This document shows, one piece after another, positions 16,271-31,644 of a DNA stretch of 64,000 nt. Under the pieces are notes generated by a model. That model ran no database searches and was not told the origin of the DNA. It saw only the letters and a list, made by a program, of their open reading frames with translations. Each line of letters begins with the position of its first letter. Position 1 is the stretch's first letter. Both the position numbers and the translations under genes were made by a program. The stretch comes from Enhygromyxa salina (lineage in GTDB: Bacteria; Myxococcota_A; Polyangia; Nannocystales; Nannocystaceae), in NCBI RefSeq assembly GCF_002994635.1, contig NZ_PVNL01000029.1:1-64000 (forward strand), written 5' to 3'.

Positions 16271-19200
16271 CTAGCTGACCATCGCTTCTGCGATCGCGCG
16301 GCGCATGTTGACCGACACCAGCTTCGAGACGCCTCGCTGCTGCATGGTCACGCCGTAGAGCCGGTCCGCGATCTCCATCGTCCGCTTGTTGTGCGTGATG
16401 ATGATGAACTGCGTGCCCTGGGCCAGCTCGCGGACCAGATCGCAGAATCGACCGACGTTGGCCTCGTCGAGCGGGGCGTCGACCTCGTCGAGCAAGCAAA
16501 ACGGGCTGCTCTTGATCAGGAAGATCCCAAAGATCAGGCTGACGGCGGTCAGGGCCTTCTCGCCACCTGACAAGAGCTCGAGGTTGGCGACCTTCTTGCC
16601 GGGCGGCTGGGCCAGGATGTCGACGCCGGTCGTCAACATGTCGGTCGGATCCGTGAGCACCAGCTTGGCCTGACCGCCGTTGAACAGGCGCGGGAACAGG
16701 CGCTGGAACATCTCGTTGACGGCCGCGAAGGTCTCGGCGAACCGCTCCTTGGTCGTCGCGTTGATCCGATCGATCGCCTCTTGCAGCTGGTTGACCGCGT
16801 CCTCGAGATCCTTGCGCTGGCTCGACAGGTACTCGTAGCGACCCGAGACCTCCTCGTACTCGCCGATCGCCGTGAGGTTGACCTCGCCCATGCGCGACAA
16901 GATCCGCTTGAGCTCGCGGATCCGCTCACGCTCGCTCGCGGTCGCCAGCGCGCGGTCGTGGAAGTCGACCAGCATGGTGCGCAGCTCGACGTCGAAGCGA
17001 TCACGAATGTCGGCCTCGAGGTGCTGGCGCTCGAGCACCAGCTCGCGCAGACCCAGCTCGACCTCTTGCAGCTGCTCGCGCTGATCCTCGAGCTGCCGCC
17101 GGCGATCCCGGATCGACAGCTCGAGCTCGTCGACGCGCAGCACCGCGGCGTCGTGGGCCTCGGCGGCGTCGTGCTTGGCCGCGGTCGTGAGCTTGTGTTG
17201 GTCGAGCAAGGTCGCGTGCTCGACGGCCATGGCCTCGACCGCCTCACCCAGGGTAGCGATCCGAGCGTCGGCCTCGTCGGCCGCCTCGCCCAGGCGGCGG
17301 GCCCGGTCGCGCTCGCTGGTGATCTGCTTGCCGAGCCGGAGCGCCGCCGAAGCCAGGGCGTTGCGCTGCTCTTGCCAGCTCGCGAGCGCGACCTTGATCT
17401 CGGTCAGCGAGGTGCTGACCTGCTCGCGGGCGTCGGCGAACACCTCGACGCGCTGCTCGACCTCGGCCGCCTCGTCCTCGAGCTCGGGGCTGCGCTCGCG
17501 CAGCTCGGCCAGCTCTTCCTCGAGATCCAGGCGCTCGGCCTGACGCTGCTCGAGGGTCAGCTCGAGCTCGGCGCGTCCCCGCTGCAGCTGCTCGACCTGG
17601 CGATGCAGGCGAACGCCCGCCTCTTCGATCGCCGAGACCTCGCGGACCGCGAGCACCCGGGCCTTCTCGGCCTCGAGCAGCTCGGCCTCGCCGACCTCGC
17701 GGCCACGCTCGACCTCGTCGAGCCGCTCGGCGAGGGCCTGGCGACGCTGCTGCGCGTCCGTCAGCGTGACCTCGAGCTCGGTGACGATCGCCTGCAGCTC
17801 CCCGATCTCGCGCTTTTGTTGGAGCAGCGCCGAGTCGATCGCGTCGCGGGAACCACCGACGACCACGCCGCTGGGCTCGATGCGATCGCCGTCGAGGGTC
17901 ACCAGCGTGTGCGGGACCCGACCGGCCGCGGGCAGCTCGCGACGCAGGCGATGCCACAGCTCGAGCGCCCGCGCGAGCCGATCGACAACGACCGTCTCCC
18001 CGAGCAGGACCTCGACGAGATCATGCAGCTGCGGCTCGACCTCGACGAGCTCGCTGAGCCGGCCCACGACCCCCTCGACGCCGCGCAGGGCCCCCAGAGC
18101 GTCGGGCTTGGGCCCGGCGGGCTTGGCCGCGACCTCGAACGCAGCCGGTGCTGGCGCTGGCGCTGGCTCGATCAGCGGGGAGACCGGTGCCGCGTCCCCG
18201 AGCGAAGTCTGTGGTTCGCCCGCGGCGAGCGTTGATTCGGACGAGTCGTCGGCGGTGGTGTCGAGATCGATCTGTGCCGCGGCGTGCTCGATCGCGACCG
18301 AGTCTGCGTCCGGTGTCGAGATCCCCTGCTCGAGCTGATCTTCGATGGTTCGTTGCTCGACGGGCGCTGCAGCCCCAGCCGGATTGGCGACCGGATCGGT
18401 GACCAGATCGGAGACAAGATCGACGACCTCGATCCGCCCCGCCGACCCGCGCTCGGGCGCGCTCCAGCCGAGCGGCCGTCCGTCGCGTGGCGTCGCGTCC
18501 TCACCCGAGACCTGCTCGCGCGACCATCCGGACGAGACCGGCAAGAAGGTCGTGCGGCCCTCTTTGAGGTGCTTGAGCAGCTCCACGCCGCTGGCACCGG
18601 TGACCGGCGCGTCGACGACCACCCCCTGCAGCCGGTCACCGAGCACGGCGGAGACCGCCGACTCGAGGTGCGCGGGCGCGGTGATGAAGTCGGCCATGAT
18701 CCCATGGATCCCATGGATCCCGTGGATCCCACGGACTCCAGGGCTGAGCGTCGGCCCAGCCGCGCCAGCGCCCAGCTCAGCCCCGTGCAGCCCCGCCGAA
18801 GCCGACAGCTGCGCGCCGTACTCCGCGAGCGCCTCTCGGTGCTCCATCACCACCTGCACGCCGCTCTGGCAGGCCTGGTAGCGCGACTGGATCTCTTCGA
18901 GCGACTGCAGCCGCGAGCGCGCGCGCATCAGCTCCTTGCGCGCCGTCTCGACCTCGACCTCGGCCGGGCGCAGCCGCTCGCGCAGCTCCACGCGCTCGCG
19001 ATCCAAGCTGGATCGGCGCTCGCGGACGCCCTCGAGCCGCTCCACGATCTGCGTGAGCTCGGCCTGGGCGGCCTCGAGCCGGCTGGAGTCGCTGTCGGTG
19101 CTCTGCTCGAGCGCGCTGGCCTCGGCGGCCATGACCTCGGCCCGCTCGCGCAGCTCGGCCACGCTCTCGGTCCGCGACAGGATCGTGGCCTCGAGCGTGG

Positions 19201-20401
19201 CGCTGCGCTGCTGGGTGCGCGCGAGCTCGCGGCGGCGTTGCTCGAGCAGCTCCCGCTCGCTGCGAAGGCTGGCCGTGATCTCGTCGAGCTCGGCGCCGAG
19301 CCGGCTGGCCTGGGCCTCGAGCCCCTCGCCGCCGTCACCCTCACCGAGCGTGGCCTGCTGCTCCTTGACCTCGGCCAGCTCACGCTCGAGGCTGTCGGAT
19401 CCACGCGTGACCGCGTCCCGCTCGGCGCGGCTCTGATCCGCCGAGCGGCGCAGCCCCTCTTGCTCCTGCAGCTTGTAGCGGCGGTCCTGCTCGATCAGCT
19501 GGATGCGGTTCTCTAGCTCGTAGAGGGCCTCTTGCTGACGCGAGAGCTCGGTCTCGACCTCGCGCAGCGCGACCCGATCGGCCTCGAGCCGGGTCTCGAT
19601 CGCGGCCGAGTCGTGGCGCAGATCCTCGACCCGCTCGTCGAGCGCGGCGCGGCGCTGCTCGAGCACCCGGGCGGTCGCGCGCAGCTCGAGCAGCTTGTGG
19701 CTGGCGTTCCACAATTCGAGATCGCGCAGCTCGCTGCGATATCGCTTGTAGCGCTCGGCCTTCTGGGCCTGGCGCTTGAGCGTGCCCAGCCGGCCCTCGA
19801 GCTCACCGATCACGTCGGTGACCCGCAGCAGGTTCTGACGGGTCTGCTCGATCTTGCGCTCGGCCTGGTGCTTTTGCTGCTTGAACTTGGTGATCCCCGC
19901 GGCCTCGTCGATCACCTGGCGGCGGCTCTCGGGCTTGCTGGTGACGATCTGCGAGACCCGGCCCTGCTCGATGATCGAGTAGCCGCTCTTGGCCGAGACG
20001 CCGCTGCCCATCAACATGTCGTTGATGTCGCGGAGCCGGCACGGAACCTTGTTAATGAGGTACTCGCTGGCCCCGTCGCGGAACAACCGACGGGTGACCG
20101 CGATCTCCGAGAAGCGCATGAACGCGGCCGGGCTGTCGCCGCTGTTCTCGAACACGATCGTGACCTCGGCCATGCCGGCCGGTCCACGGGTGCTGGTGCC
20201 CGCGAAGATCACGTCGGCCATGCCGCTGCCGCGCAGGTGCTTGGCGCGCTGCTCGCCCAGACACCAGCGCATCGCGTCGACGATGTTGGACTTGCCGCAG
20301 CCGTTGGGGCCGATCACGCCCGTCACGTGGTCGTCGAGCACGACGACCTCTCGCTCGGCGAAGGACTTGAATCCGACGACCTCGATCTTCTTGATGCGCA
20401 T
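16271..20401 (-). CDS. smc: Chromosome segregation ATPase SMC with an expanded hinge
   Basis: A 1,376-aa condensin ATPase. Walker A is GPNGCGKSNIVDA (31-43). Long coiled coils run to about 535 and from about 870 to 1160, and the C-terminal head has LSGGEKALTAVSLIF and Walker B CLLDEVDAPLDEAN near 1300. Typical bacterial SMC is about 1,150-1,200 aa. The excess lies in the hinge: an Ile-His-Gly repeat enters it near 560, and about 140 residues of low-complexity Ala/Pro/Glu/Ser/Asp sequence (about 622-765) separate the two hinge halves. ATPase motifs are intact, so it should function. It is divergent from ftsY and convergent with the transporter gene. Confidence 0.96.
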   Translation of the reverse strand: MRIKKIEVVGFKSFAEREVVVLDDHVTGVIGPNGCGKSNIVDAMRWCLGEQRAKHLRGSGMADVIFAGTSTRGPAGMAEVTIVFENSGDSPAAFMRFSEIAVTRRLFRDGASEYLINKVPCRLRDINDMLMGSGVSAKSGYSIIEQGRVSQIVTSKPESRRQVIDEAAGITKFKQQKHQAERKIEQTRQNLLRVTDVIGELEGRLGTLKRQAQKAERYKRYRSELRDLELWNASHKLLELRATARVLEQRRAALDERVEDLRHDSAAIETRLEADRVALREVETELSRQQEALYELENRIQLIEQDRRYKLQEQEGLRRSADQSRAERDAVTRGSDSLERELAEVKEQQATLGEGDGGEGLEAQASRLGAELDEITASLRSERELLEQRRRELARTQQRSATLEATILSRTESVAELRERAEVMAAEASALEQSTDSDSSRLEAAQAELTQIVERLEGVRERRSSLDRERVELRERLRPAEVEVETARKELMRARSRLQSLEEIQSRYQACQSGVQVVMEHREALAEYGAQLSASAGLHGAELGAGAAGPTLSPGVRGIHGIHGIHGIMADFITAPAHLESAVSAVLGDRLQGVVVDAPVTGASGVELLKHLKEGRTTFLPVSSGWSREQVSGEDATPRDGRPLGWSAPERGSAGRIEVVDLVSDLVTDPVANPAGAAAPVEQRTIEDQLEQGISTPDADSVAIEHAAAQIDLDTTADDSSESTLAAGEPQTSLGDAAPVSPLIEPAPAPAPAAFEVAAKPAGPKPDALGALRGVEGVVGRLSELVEVEPQLHDLVEVLLGETVVVDRLARALELWHRLRRELPAAGRVPHTLVTLDGDRIEPSGVVVGGSRDAIDSALLQQKREIGELQAIVTELEVTLTDAQQRRQALAERLDEVERGREVGEAELLEAEKARVLAVREVSAIEEAGVRLHRQVEQLQRGRAELELTLEQRQAERLDLEEELAELRERSPELEDEAAEVEQRVEVFADAREQVSTSLTEIKVALASWQEQRNALASAALRLGKQITSERDRARRLGEAADEADARIATLGEAVEAMAVEHATLLDQHKLTTAAKHDAAEAHDAAVLRVDELELSIRDRRRQLEDQREQLQEVELGLRELVLERQHLEADIRDRFDVELRTMLVDFHDRALATASERERIRELKRILSRMGEVNLTAIGEYEEVSGRYEYLSSQRKDLEDAVNQLQEAIDRINATTKERFAETFAAVNEMFQRLFPRLFNGGQAKLVLTDPTDMLTTGVDILAQPPGKKVANLELLSGGEKALTAVSLIFGIFLIKSSPFCLLDEVDAPLDEANVGRFCDLVRELAQGTQFIIITHNKRTMEIADRLYGVTMQQRGVSKLVSVNMRRAIAEAMVS
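18698..18735. repeat. 9-bp tandem repeat at the SMC hinge boundary
   Basis: Unit gatcccatg occurs twice, then as gatcccgtg and gatcccacg. On the minus strand it encodes consecutive Ile/Arg-His-Gly triplets just before the first hinge half. Confidence 0.88.
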
Positions 20402-20727
20402 GATGGTGGGCCGAGTCGTGTCCGTCGCGTGCTAGAGCCGCGCGAGCACGGGGATGTCAGGTAGCAGAGTCGGTGGCCCCCCGAAAAGGGTTCGACGTTC
20501 AGCATCCCCGAGCGGGCCGCAGGCTCCCCGCGAACGAGATTCTGGCGTCCTATGACGTGTCCCGGGGCGATCTCGTGGGTTCGCTCGCATGATGCTCGAA
20601 ATGGGTGGGCCCGCCAGGCGAGATCTTAGCCGACGCGATCTCCCGCGAGATCCCCCCAGAGAAGCCGGATGCCGTGCCAGCGTTGACGAGGCGCGCCCCC
20701 GGTGGCCTACTGCCGCCCGGAAGCCCG
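20402..20727. other. Divergent smc/ftsY intergenic region
   Basis: 326 bp between two divergent starts, so promoters for both genes should lie here. I see no convincing -35/-10 pair, hairpin or conserved small frame. An in-frame extension of ftsY back to 20605 exists but reads as basic/Pro-rich sequence without family similarity. Confidence 0.6.
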
Positions 20728-22419
<1,692 letters not shown>

Positions 22420-22642
22420 TCACATGTCCCCGTGCGTGTTTTGCACTACTCGCGAAAGCGAGATCGGCCTCGCTCCTGGTGTCGAAACCATGTGCGAGGT
22501 CGCTTACGCCGGGTCCACCGGTCCAGCCCCCCAGATCTCCAATTTTTCTCATTATTTCAATAGCTTGCGCTACTGTGGACGAGTCCACTTCCACCGCTGA
22601 CGGCGGTTGTGAGTCGGCTTACCCTATGATACGTTCCGCGCC
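22420..22642. other. ftsY-OMP intergenic region, promoter-proximal part
   Basis: Together with the leader element this 391-bp gap has no credible gene. A GAAA-loop hairpin (22449-22462, 5-bp stem) follows ftsY but lacks a T-run, so it is a poor terminator. An AT-rich patch lies at about 22540-22575. TATGAT (22625-22630) is a good -10 match without a good -35; it would start transcription near 22637. Confidence 0.5.
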
Positions 22643-22726
22643 GAAATTCATGGTTGGGTTTGCCACAAGTCCCTGGCAAAACATCAGCACCGTGCTGATC
22701 CCAGGTCTTACCCAACCGGCGATTTC
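22643..22726 (+). ncRNA. Predicted structured leader RNA with a three-way junction
   Basis: An outer helix GAAAT/ATTTC (22643-22647 with 22722-22726), a 4x4 internal loop and an 8-bp helix GGTTGGGT/ACCCAACC (22652-22659 with 22710-22717) close over two internal hairpins. These are TGCCA/TGGCA (22661-22678) and a near-perfect dyad ATCAGCAC/GTGCTGAT (22683-22699). It lies 84 nt upstream of the first outer-membrane barrel gene, just after a -10-like TATGAT. It does not match a riboswitch core I know. The dyad could instead be a protein operator. Hand-folded only. Confidence 0.5.
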
Positions 22727-22810
22727 ACGAGCTTCACGAGCCGGCCGCGACTCCCGCACCGGCTTCCCACCCCGCCCACTGTCTCCAGCGAGTCCTCTCC
22801 AGAGGTGAGC

Positions 22811-23839
22811 ATGCGACGATTTTTGACTGGCCTCACCGCAATCGCGGTCTGTGCCTTCCCCCTCCCGCTCTTGGCGTCTGCGCCGCCGGATGAGGGTATC
22901 GAAGACGAGCTAGTCCTCGATGAAGATGACATGGACGCCGTCCCGGAAGATACCGGCGACAGCGGCCCAGCCGACACCAGCTTCCTCGACGACGGGGGGG
23001 ACGGCGATGACCCGTCCACCGAAGTCGGCGCGACAGGTACCGTCGGTGAGGCGAGCGAAGGCACAGCCTCGCTGTCCGAAGAAGATCAACGGAAGATCGA
23101 CGAGAAGGAGATCACCGTCATCCAGCCGCAGGCGTTCTTGAACGTCTACGTCGACGCGAACACCGGCAAGAAGAAGCGCCGGATCGAGTTGATGCCGCAG
23201 GTTGGCCTGACGATCAACGACCCCTTCGTCCGCCACTGGGCGGCCGGGGCCGAGATCAACTTCTGGCTGAACAACCGCATGGCCTTGGGCATCAACGGCA
23301 CCGCCTTCTTCGGCGCCAAGACGTCCCAGTACGATCGGATTCGGTTCCAAGAGGGTCTGCTGCTGACGGCCAACAAGACCCTGTGGCAGGCCAGCCTCGA
23401 CTACCAGTACGAGCCCTTCTACGGGAAGATCGCGCTGTTCAACCGGCTGCTGCTCCACTGGGAGTCGTACCTGCAGATCGGCGGCGGAGCGATCCACACC
23501 CAGAACCTGCCCCGGTTCCAGGCGGTTCACCCCGTGCCGTACAACCACATCACGGGTCAGGTGAACTTCGCCGTCGGCGTCCGCTACTACATCCAGAACC
23601 TCGACTGGTTCTCGGTCAACCTGGGCGTGCGGACCTTCGGCTTCTTCGACGCCTACGAGCCCCAGGCCCGCGGCGTGAACCCGGGCTCCGGCGACAACCC
23701 GAACTTCAACGACCCGGCGGCCGCCTACGCAGCAGCGAAGGCACAGCCGCTCGGTGAGCGCCTCGCGTTCAACGTCCTGTTCTTCGTCGGGGCGTCGTTC
23801 TACCTTCCACCCAAGTTTGACTACTCCTACCGCCGCTGA
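22811..23839 (+). CDS. Outer-membrane beta-barrel protein, delta-proteobacterial type (first of pair)
   Basis: A 342-aa exported protein. Signal peptide MRRFLTGLTAIAVCAFPLPLLASA; then an acidic, unstructured Asp/Glu/Ser/Thr segment (about 25-95); then a barrel domain from about 105 (QPQAFLNVYVDANTGKKKR). It has repeated short amphipathic strands such as LMPQVGLTINDPFVRHW and ASLDYQYEPFYGKIALFN, ending VGASFYLPPKFDYSYRR. The pattern fits the TIGR04565-type myxobacterial barrel. ATG 22811 follows AGAGGTG; GTG 22805 is possible. The paralogue follows after 11 bp, and the pair shares the W.ASLD...F..K..LF motif. Transport or structural role unknown. Confidence 0.82.
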   Translation: MRRFLTGLTAIAVCAFPLPLLASAPPDEGIEDELVLDEDDMDAVPEDTGDSGPADTSFLDDGGDGDDPSTEVGATGTVGEASEGTASLSEEDQRKIDEKEITVIQPQAFLNVYVDANTGKKKRRIELMPQVGLTINDPFVRHWAAGAEINFWLNNRMALGINGTAFFGAKTSQYDRIRFQEGLLLTANKTLWQASLDYQYEPFYGKIALFNRLLLHWESYLQIGGGAIHTQNLPRFQAVHPVPYNHITGQVNFAVGVRYYIQNLDWFSVNLGVRTFGFFDAYEPQARGVNPGSGDNPNFNDPAAAYAAAKAQPLGERLAFNVLFFVGASFYLPPKFDYSYRR

Positions 23840-23850
23840 GTGACGTGACC

Positions 23851-24972
23851 ATGAAGAAGACGCTCAAGCTCTCCCTCACGGCGGCGGCAATCTGTGGCGC
23901 AGGCATGTTCCTGCTCCCCAGCGAGGCCTTGGCCAAGAAGCCAGGCGTGCTGGAAGGCAAGCCAGTCGTCGTCGATCGCCTCGAGCTCCGCAAGTTCCGG
24001 GCCCAGATCGTGCCGATGATCGGCATCAGCCTGTCGCAGCCGTTCGTCCACAAGGGCCTCGTCGGCGCCAAGGTTCGCTTCGACTTCACCGACTGGATCG
24101 GTATCCGCGGCTCGTTCATGTACGGGGCCGTCGACGTCGAAGGCAAGCTGCTCAAGGCCCTCAACGACGGCGGTCTCCCGACTGGCGTCGCTGACCCAGC
24201 GGGCGTCGATCTGTCCGCCGCGGGCCCGTATCGGCCCCAGTCCGAGCTCGACAACCCGTCGGCGCTGCGCCACGACTTCCGCGCGGGCCTCACCAAGCTG
24301 CAGTGGCAGGCCAGCCTGGACCTCGCGTTCACGCCCTTCGCCGGCAAGCTCGGCCTGTTCTCGGCGGTGTTCACCGAGTACGACATCTACATCTTCGGTG
24401 GCCTGGGGCTCGTCAACTGGTCGCGCCACTACCCCGTCGATCTCGGCTCGACCTCGACCTCGGAGCTGCTTCAGATCCCGAACTCCACGGATCCCAGCCT
24501 CGACAACTACTGCGAGAACATGGCCGGCCAGGCCAACTCCGAGTGTCTCCTGCACCCGGTGAGCCCCGACACGGGCGTTCGCGTGGGCGGCAGCTTCGGC
24601 GCCGGCCTGCACTTGTTCATCACCGACTGGATGAGCATCAACCCCGAGGTCCACGACATCGTCGTGGCCCACAACGACGCCGGCCTCAACGCGACGATCA
24701 CGGACGTGCCGCCGGTCGTCGTCAACGGCGGCAGCGGCAGCGACCGCGTCGCGCGCCACAACGTCAGCTTCAACCTGGGGTTCGCGTTCTACCTGCCGCC
24801 CAAGGCCAAGCGCAGCCGCCTCGAGCAGAAGCTGCGTGGCAAGAAGCAGAGCGAGGCCGCGGCCAGCGGTGGCGTCAGCGTCGGCACCAGCGAGCCCGCC
24901 CCCGCCCCCGCCACCGACTCGCCCCCGGAAGAGCCGGCCGCCGAAGGTGGCACGGAAGACTTCCTCGAGTAA
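23851..24972 (+). CDS. Outer-membrane beta-barrel protein (second of pair)
   Basis: A 373-aa exported protein. A Lys-rich head and hydrophobic LSLTAAAICGAGMFLLPSEALA form the signal peptide. The barrel begins near residue 40 with RKFRAQIVPMIGISLSQPFV and includes KLQWQASLDLAFTPFAGKLG and YDIYIFGGLGLVNW, closing LGFAFYLPPKAKRSR. It is clearly paralogous to the gene before it but without the acidic insert; instead a Pro/Ala/Glu tail (about 335-373) follows the barrel. A 50-residue loop with two Cys (about 205-230) may be extracellular. Both genes end at a strong terminator, so they form a two-gene transcript. Confidence 0.82.
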   Translation: MKKTLKLSLTAAAICGAGMFLLPSEALAKKPGVLEGKPVVVDRLELRKFRAQIVPMIGISLSQPFVHKGLVGAKVRFDFTDWIGIRGSFMYGAVDVEGKLLKALNDGGLPTGVADPAGVDLSAAGPYRPQSELDNPSALRHDFRAGLTKLQWQASLDLAFTPFAGKLGLFSAVFTEYDIYIFGGLGLVNWSRHYPVDLGSTSTSELLQIPNSTDPSLDNYCENMAGQANSECLLHPVSPDTGVRVGGSFGAGLHLFITDWMSINPEVHDIVVAHNDAGLNATITDVPPVVVNGGSGSDRVARHNVSFNLGFAFYLPPKAKRSRLEQKLRGKKQSEAAASGGVSVGTSEPAPAPATDSPPEEPAAEGGTEDFLE

Positions 24973-25013
24973 GCGAGGGAGCTTCGGGGCCTCGATCTGA
25001 GCCCCACACGAAC

Positions 25014-25047
25014 AAAGCCCGCGGCAGCAACCGCGGGCTTTTTGTTT
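25014..25047 (+). terminator. Strong intrinsic terminator after the barrel pair
   Basis: An 11-bp perfect stem (aaagcccgcgg, 25014-25024, with 25031-25041), a 6-nt loop and a T-rich tail to 25047. The reverse strand also has a short T-rich end, so it may also stop the convergent lipoprotein transcript. Confidence 0.92.
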
Positions 25048-25071
25048 GGGCCCGAGATGGTGGGGCCGAAG

Positions 25072-25599
25072 TCAGCCGCAGCCGGTGGTCCACTTCTCCA
25101 GGCACACACACGCGCCGACATCGTCGACCGCGGAGCAGCTCGGCGCCGCGCAGGCTTCATCGCCCTCGAGCACGACCGCCTTGTAGGCGACCAGCGACGA
25201 CTCCTCACCGTCGACACCATCGATGAACCAGGTCTCGAGGCAGTTGTTGTTGACGTTGATCAGCACGTCTTGAACCACGAACTCGAGGCCGTCGGTGCCG
25301 ACGAAGTAGCCCCGCTCGGTCGTCGACTCGTACAGGTACGCCTGATTGTTCGGGTGATCGAAGCCCATGGGCAGGCTGCCCTCGACGTCGATGTAGACCA
25401 GCACCTGGTCCGCGATGCTCGGTGGCGGCAGCGGGATCGCGATGCCACGCAGCGTGGGTGGCGGGACCAAGAAGGTCGTCTCGTTGCAGCCGACCATGAC
25501 GACGCTGGCCACGAGCGCGATCGCGGGCAACGAGAGCGGCGCGAGTCGAGTCAGCCGCTCGCGCGCGGATCCCTTGCGTGGTTGTTCGAGGTTGGACAC
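25072..25599 (-). CDS. Small lipoprotein of unknown function
   Basis: A 175-aa protein with a basic n-region, hydrophobic LSLPAIALVASVVMVGC and lipobox Cys38, so an envelope lipoprotein is likely. The mature part starts NETTFLVPPPTLRGIAIPLP and contains a predicted strand-rich domain (DQVLVYIDVEG, GYFVGTDGLEFVVQDVLINV). It ends with a Cys-rich stretch holding about six Cys (DEACAAPSCS, GACVCLEKWTTGCG), which could form disulfides. GTG start at 25599. Convergent with the barrel pair across the terminator and downstream of the kinase/sigma-54 gene, with a 140-bp gap. Family not recognised. Confidence 0.75.
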   Translation of the reverse strand: MSNLEQPRKGSARERLTRLAPLSLPAIALVASVVMVGCNETTFLVPPPTLRGIAIPLPPPSIADQVLVYIDVEGSLPMGFDHPNNQAYLYESTTERGYFVGTDGLEFVVQDVLINVNNNCLETWFIDGVDGEESSLVAYKAVVLEGDEACAAPSCSAVDDVGACVCLEKWTTGCG

Positions 25600-25739
25600 A
25601 GGTGTACCGGCTAGGTGAGCAAGTCTCGTGCGTACACGAACTCGTGTAATTTCAAGCAGCTGGAGGATGCGGTCGGCAAATAGGTTGGCATAGTTCGAGC
25701 TCAGTCGCCAACTTGATTGACAGCGAAGGGCGGCGGCCC

Positions 25740-30785
<5,046 letters not shown>

Positions 30786-30849
30786 CCGACCGAGATTCGG
30801 ACACCATCGTAGGCGATCCTTCCAGGACTTGGTAGGATCCAGTGACGGT

Positions 30850-31644
30850 CTACCAGTGCAGCCCGAGGTCGAGGCCGGCTTGCCAGACATGGCCAATCGT
30901 CTCGTCCATGAAGTTGGCACGGTAGATCCCGAACACGCCCAGCGTCACGTTGCGGGCGACCCACGCGTCAAACCCGGCGCTGGCCCGGACGGTGCCGCCA
31001 ACTAATGTGGCGCGGTCGCGAGCAGGCTCGAAGAACGCGAGCCCACCACCTACATCTATATAGGGATCGACGCGCCCCCGGACTGGCGCGTACAGGCGCA
31101 CGAAGGCCACGTCCCACGCGCTCATGTAGCCGCTGCGGTTGACGACCTGCGACCCGTCGAACACTCGATCGCGATAGGTCTCGTGTGGCTGCCGCGAGAA
31201 CCCGGTGCCCATCCCGACCCACTGGCGGATCCGCCACCCACCTTCAGCGCCACCCCCGAGCGAGATCACGGTGGGTCGGCCGGGGGTGTCGCCCATAATC
31301 GGACCGGTCACGTGGAGGCGGACCGCCAACCAGCCCACGCCCCGCCAGCTGTCGCGGCGAATCGTCGTTGGCGACACGGGGGGCGGCGCCGGGGGCAGCG
31401 GCGCGACGCCGCTGCTGCCAACCGCGTAGACCCCTTCACTCGGGCGCGCATGCGGGTTTGGCGGGGTGCTGGGCGCGGCGGCTTGGCCAGGCGTGTCAGG
31501 CTCCGGTGCGGGTGCAGCGGGCTCCGGTGCGGGTGCAGCGGGCTCAGCGGGTGCAATGACCGGGATCGGCTCGGGCTCGGGCGCAGGCTCGGGCGCGGGT
31601 GGCGTCACCACAAACAGTGGAGCGAGGAGAATGCTGAAGGTCAT
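30850..31644 (-). CDS. Exported protein with Pro/Ala-rich linker and barrel-like C-terminal domain
   Basis: A 264-aa protein. A short hydrophobic head (MTFSILLAPLFVV) is followed by a Pro/Ala/Glu-rich linker (about 15-70) and a strand-rich domain from about 95 to the end. That domain has GWLAVRLHVTGPIMGD, SLGGGAEGGWRIRQWVGMG, FVRLYAPVRGRVDPYIDVGG and a final WQAGLDLGLHW, the alternation and terminal aromatic expected of a small outer-membrane barrel. The ATG (31644) overlaps the HEAT lipoprotein stop as ATGA, so both are cotranslated. The kinase/sigma-54 gene starts 64 bp later. Specific family not recognised; outer-membrane localisation is inferred. Confidence 0.75.
   Translation of the reverse strand: MTFSILLAPLFVVTPPAPEPAPEPEPIPVIAPAEPAAPAPEPAAPAPEPDTPGQAAAPSTPPNPHARPSEGVYAVGSSGVAPLPPAPPPVSPTTIRRDSWRGVGWLAVRLHVTGPIMGDTPGRPTVISLGGGAEGGWRIRQWVGMGTGFSRQPHETYRDRVFDGSQVVNRSGYMSAWDVAFVRLYAPVRGRVDPYIDVGGGLAFFEPARDRATLVGGTVRASAGFDAWVARNVTLGVFGIYRANFMDETIGHVWQAGLDLGLHW

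Noticed and set aside
20605..20727. Extended N-terminus of FtsY
   Set aside because: The extra 41 residues have no FtsY similarity and would push the membrane helix inward; ATG 20728 fits better.
22672..22688. Another GG-N10-GC sigma-54-like spacing upstream of the barrel pair
   Set aside because: The -12 element reads CAGC instead of TTGC and sits within the predicted leader structure; too weak.
25682..25698. A GG-N10-GC spacing resembling a sigma-54 promoter
   Set aside because: The -12 block lacks TT before GC and no plus-strand gene follows.
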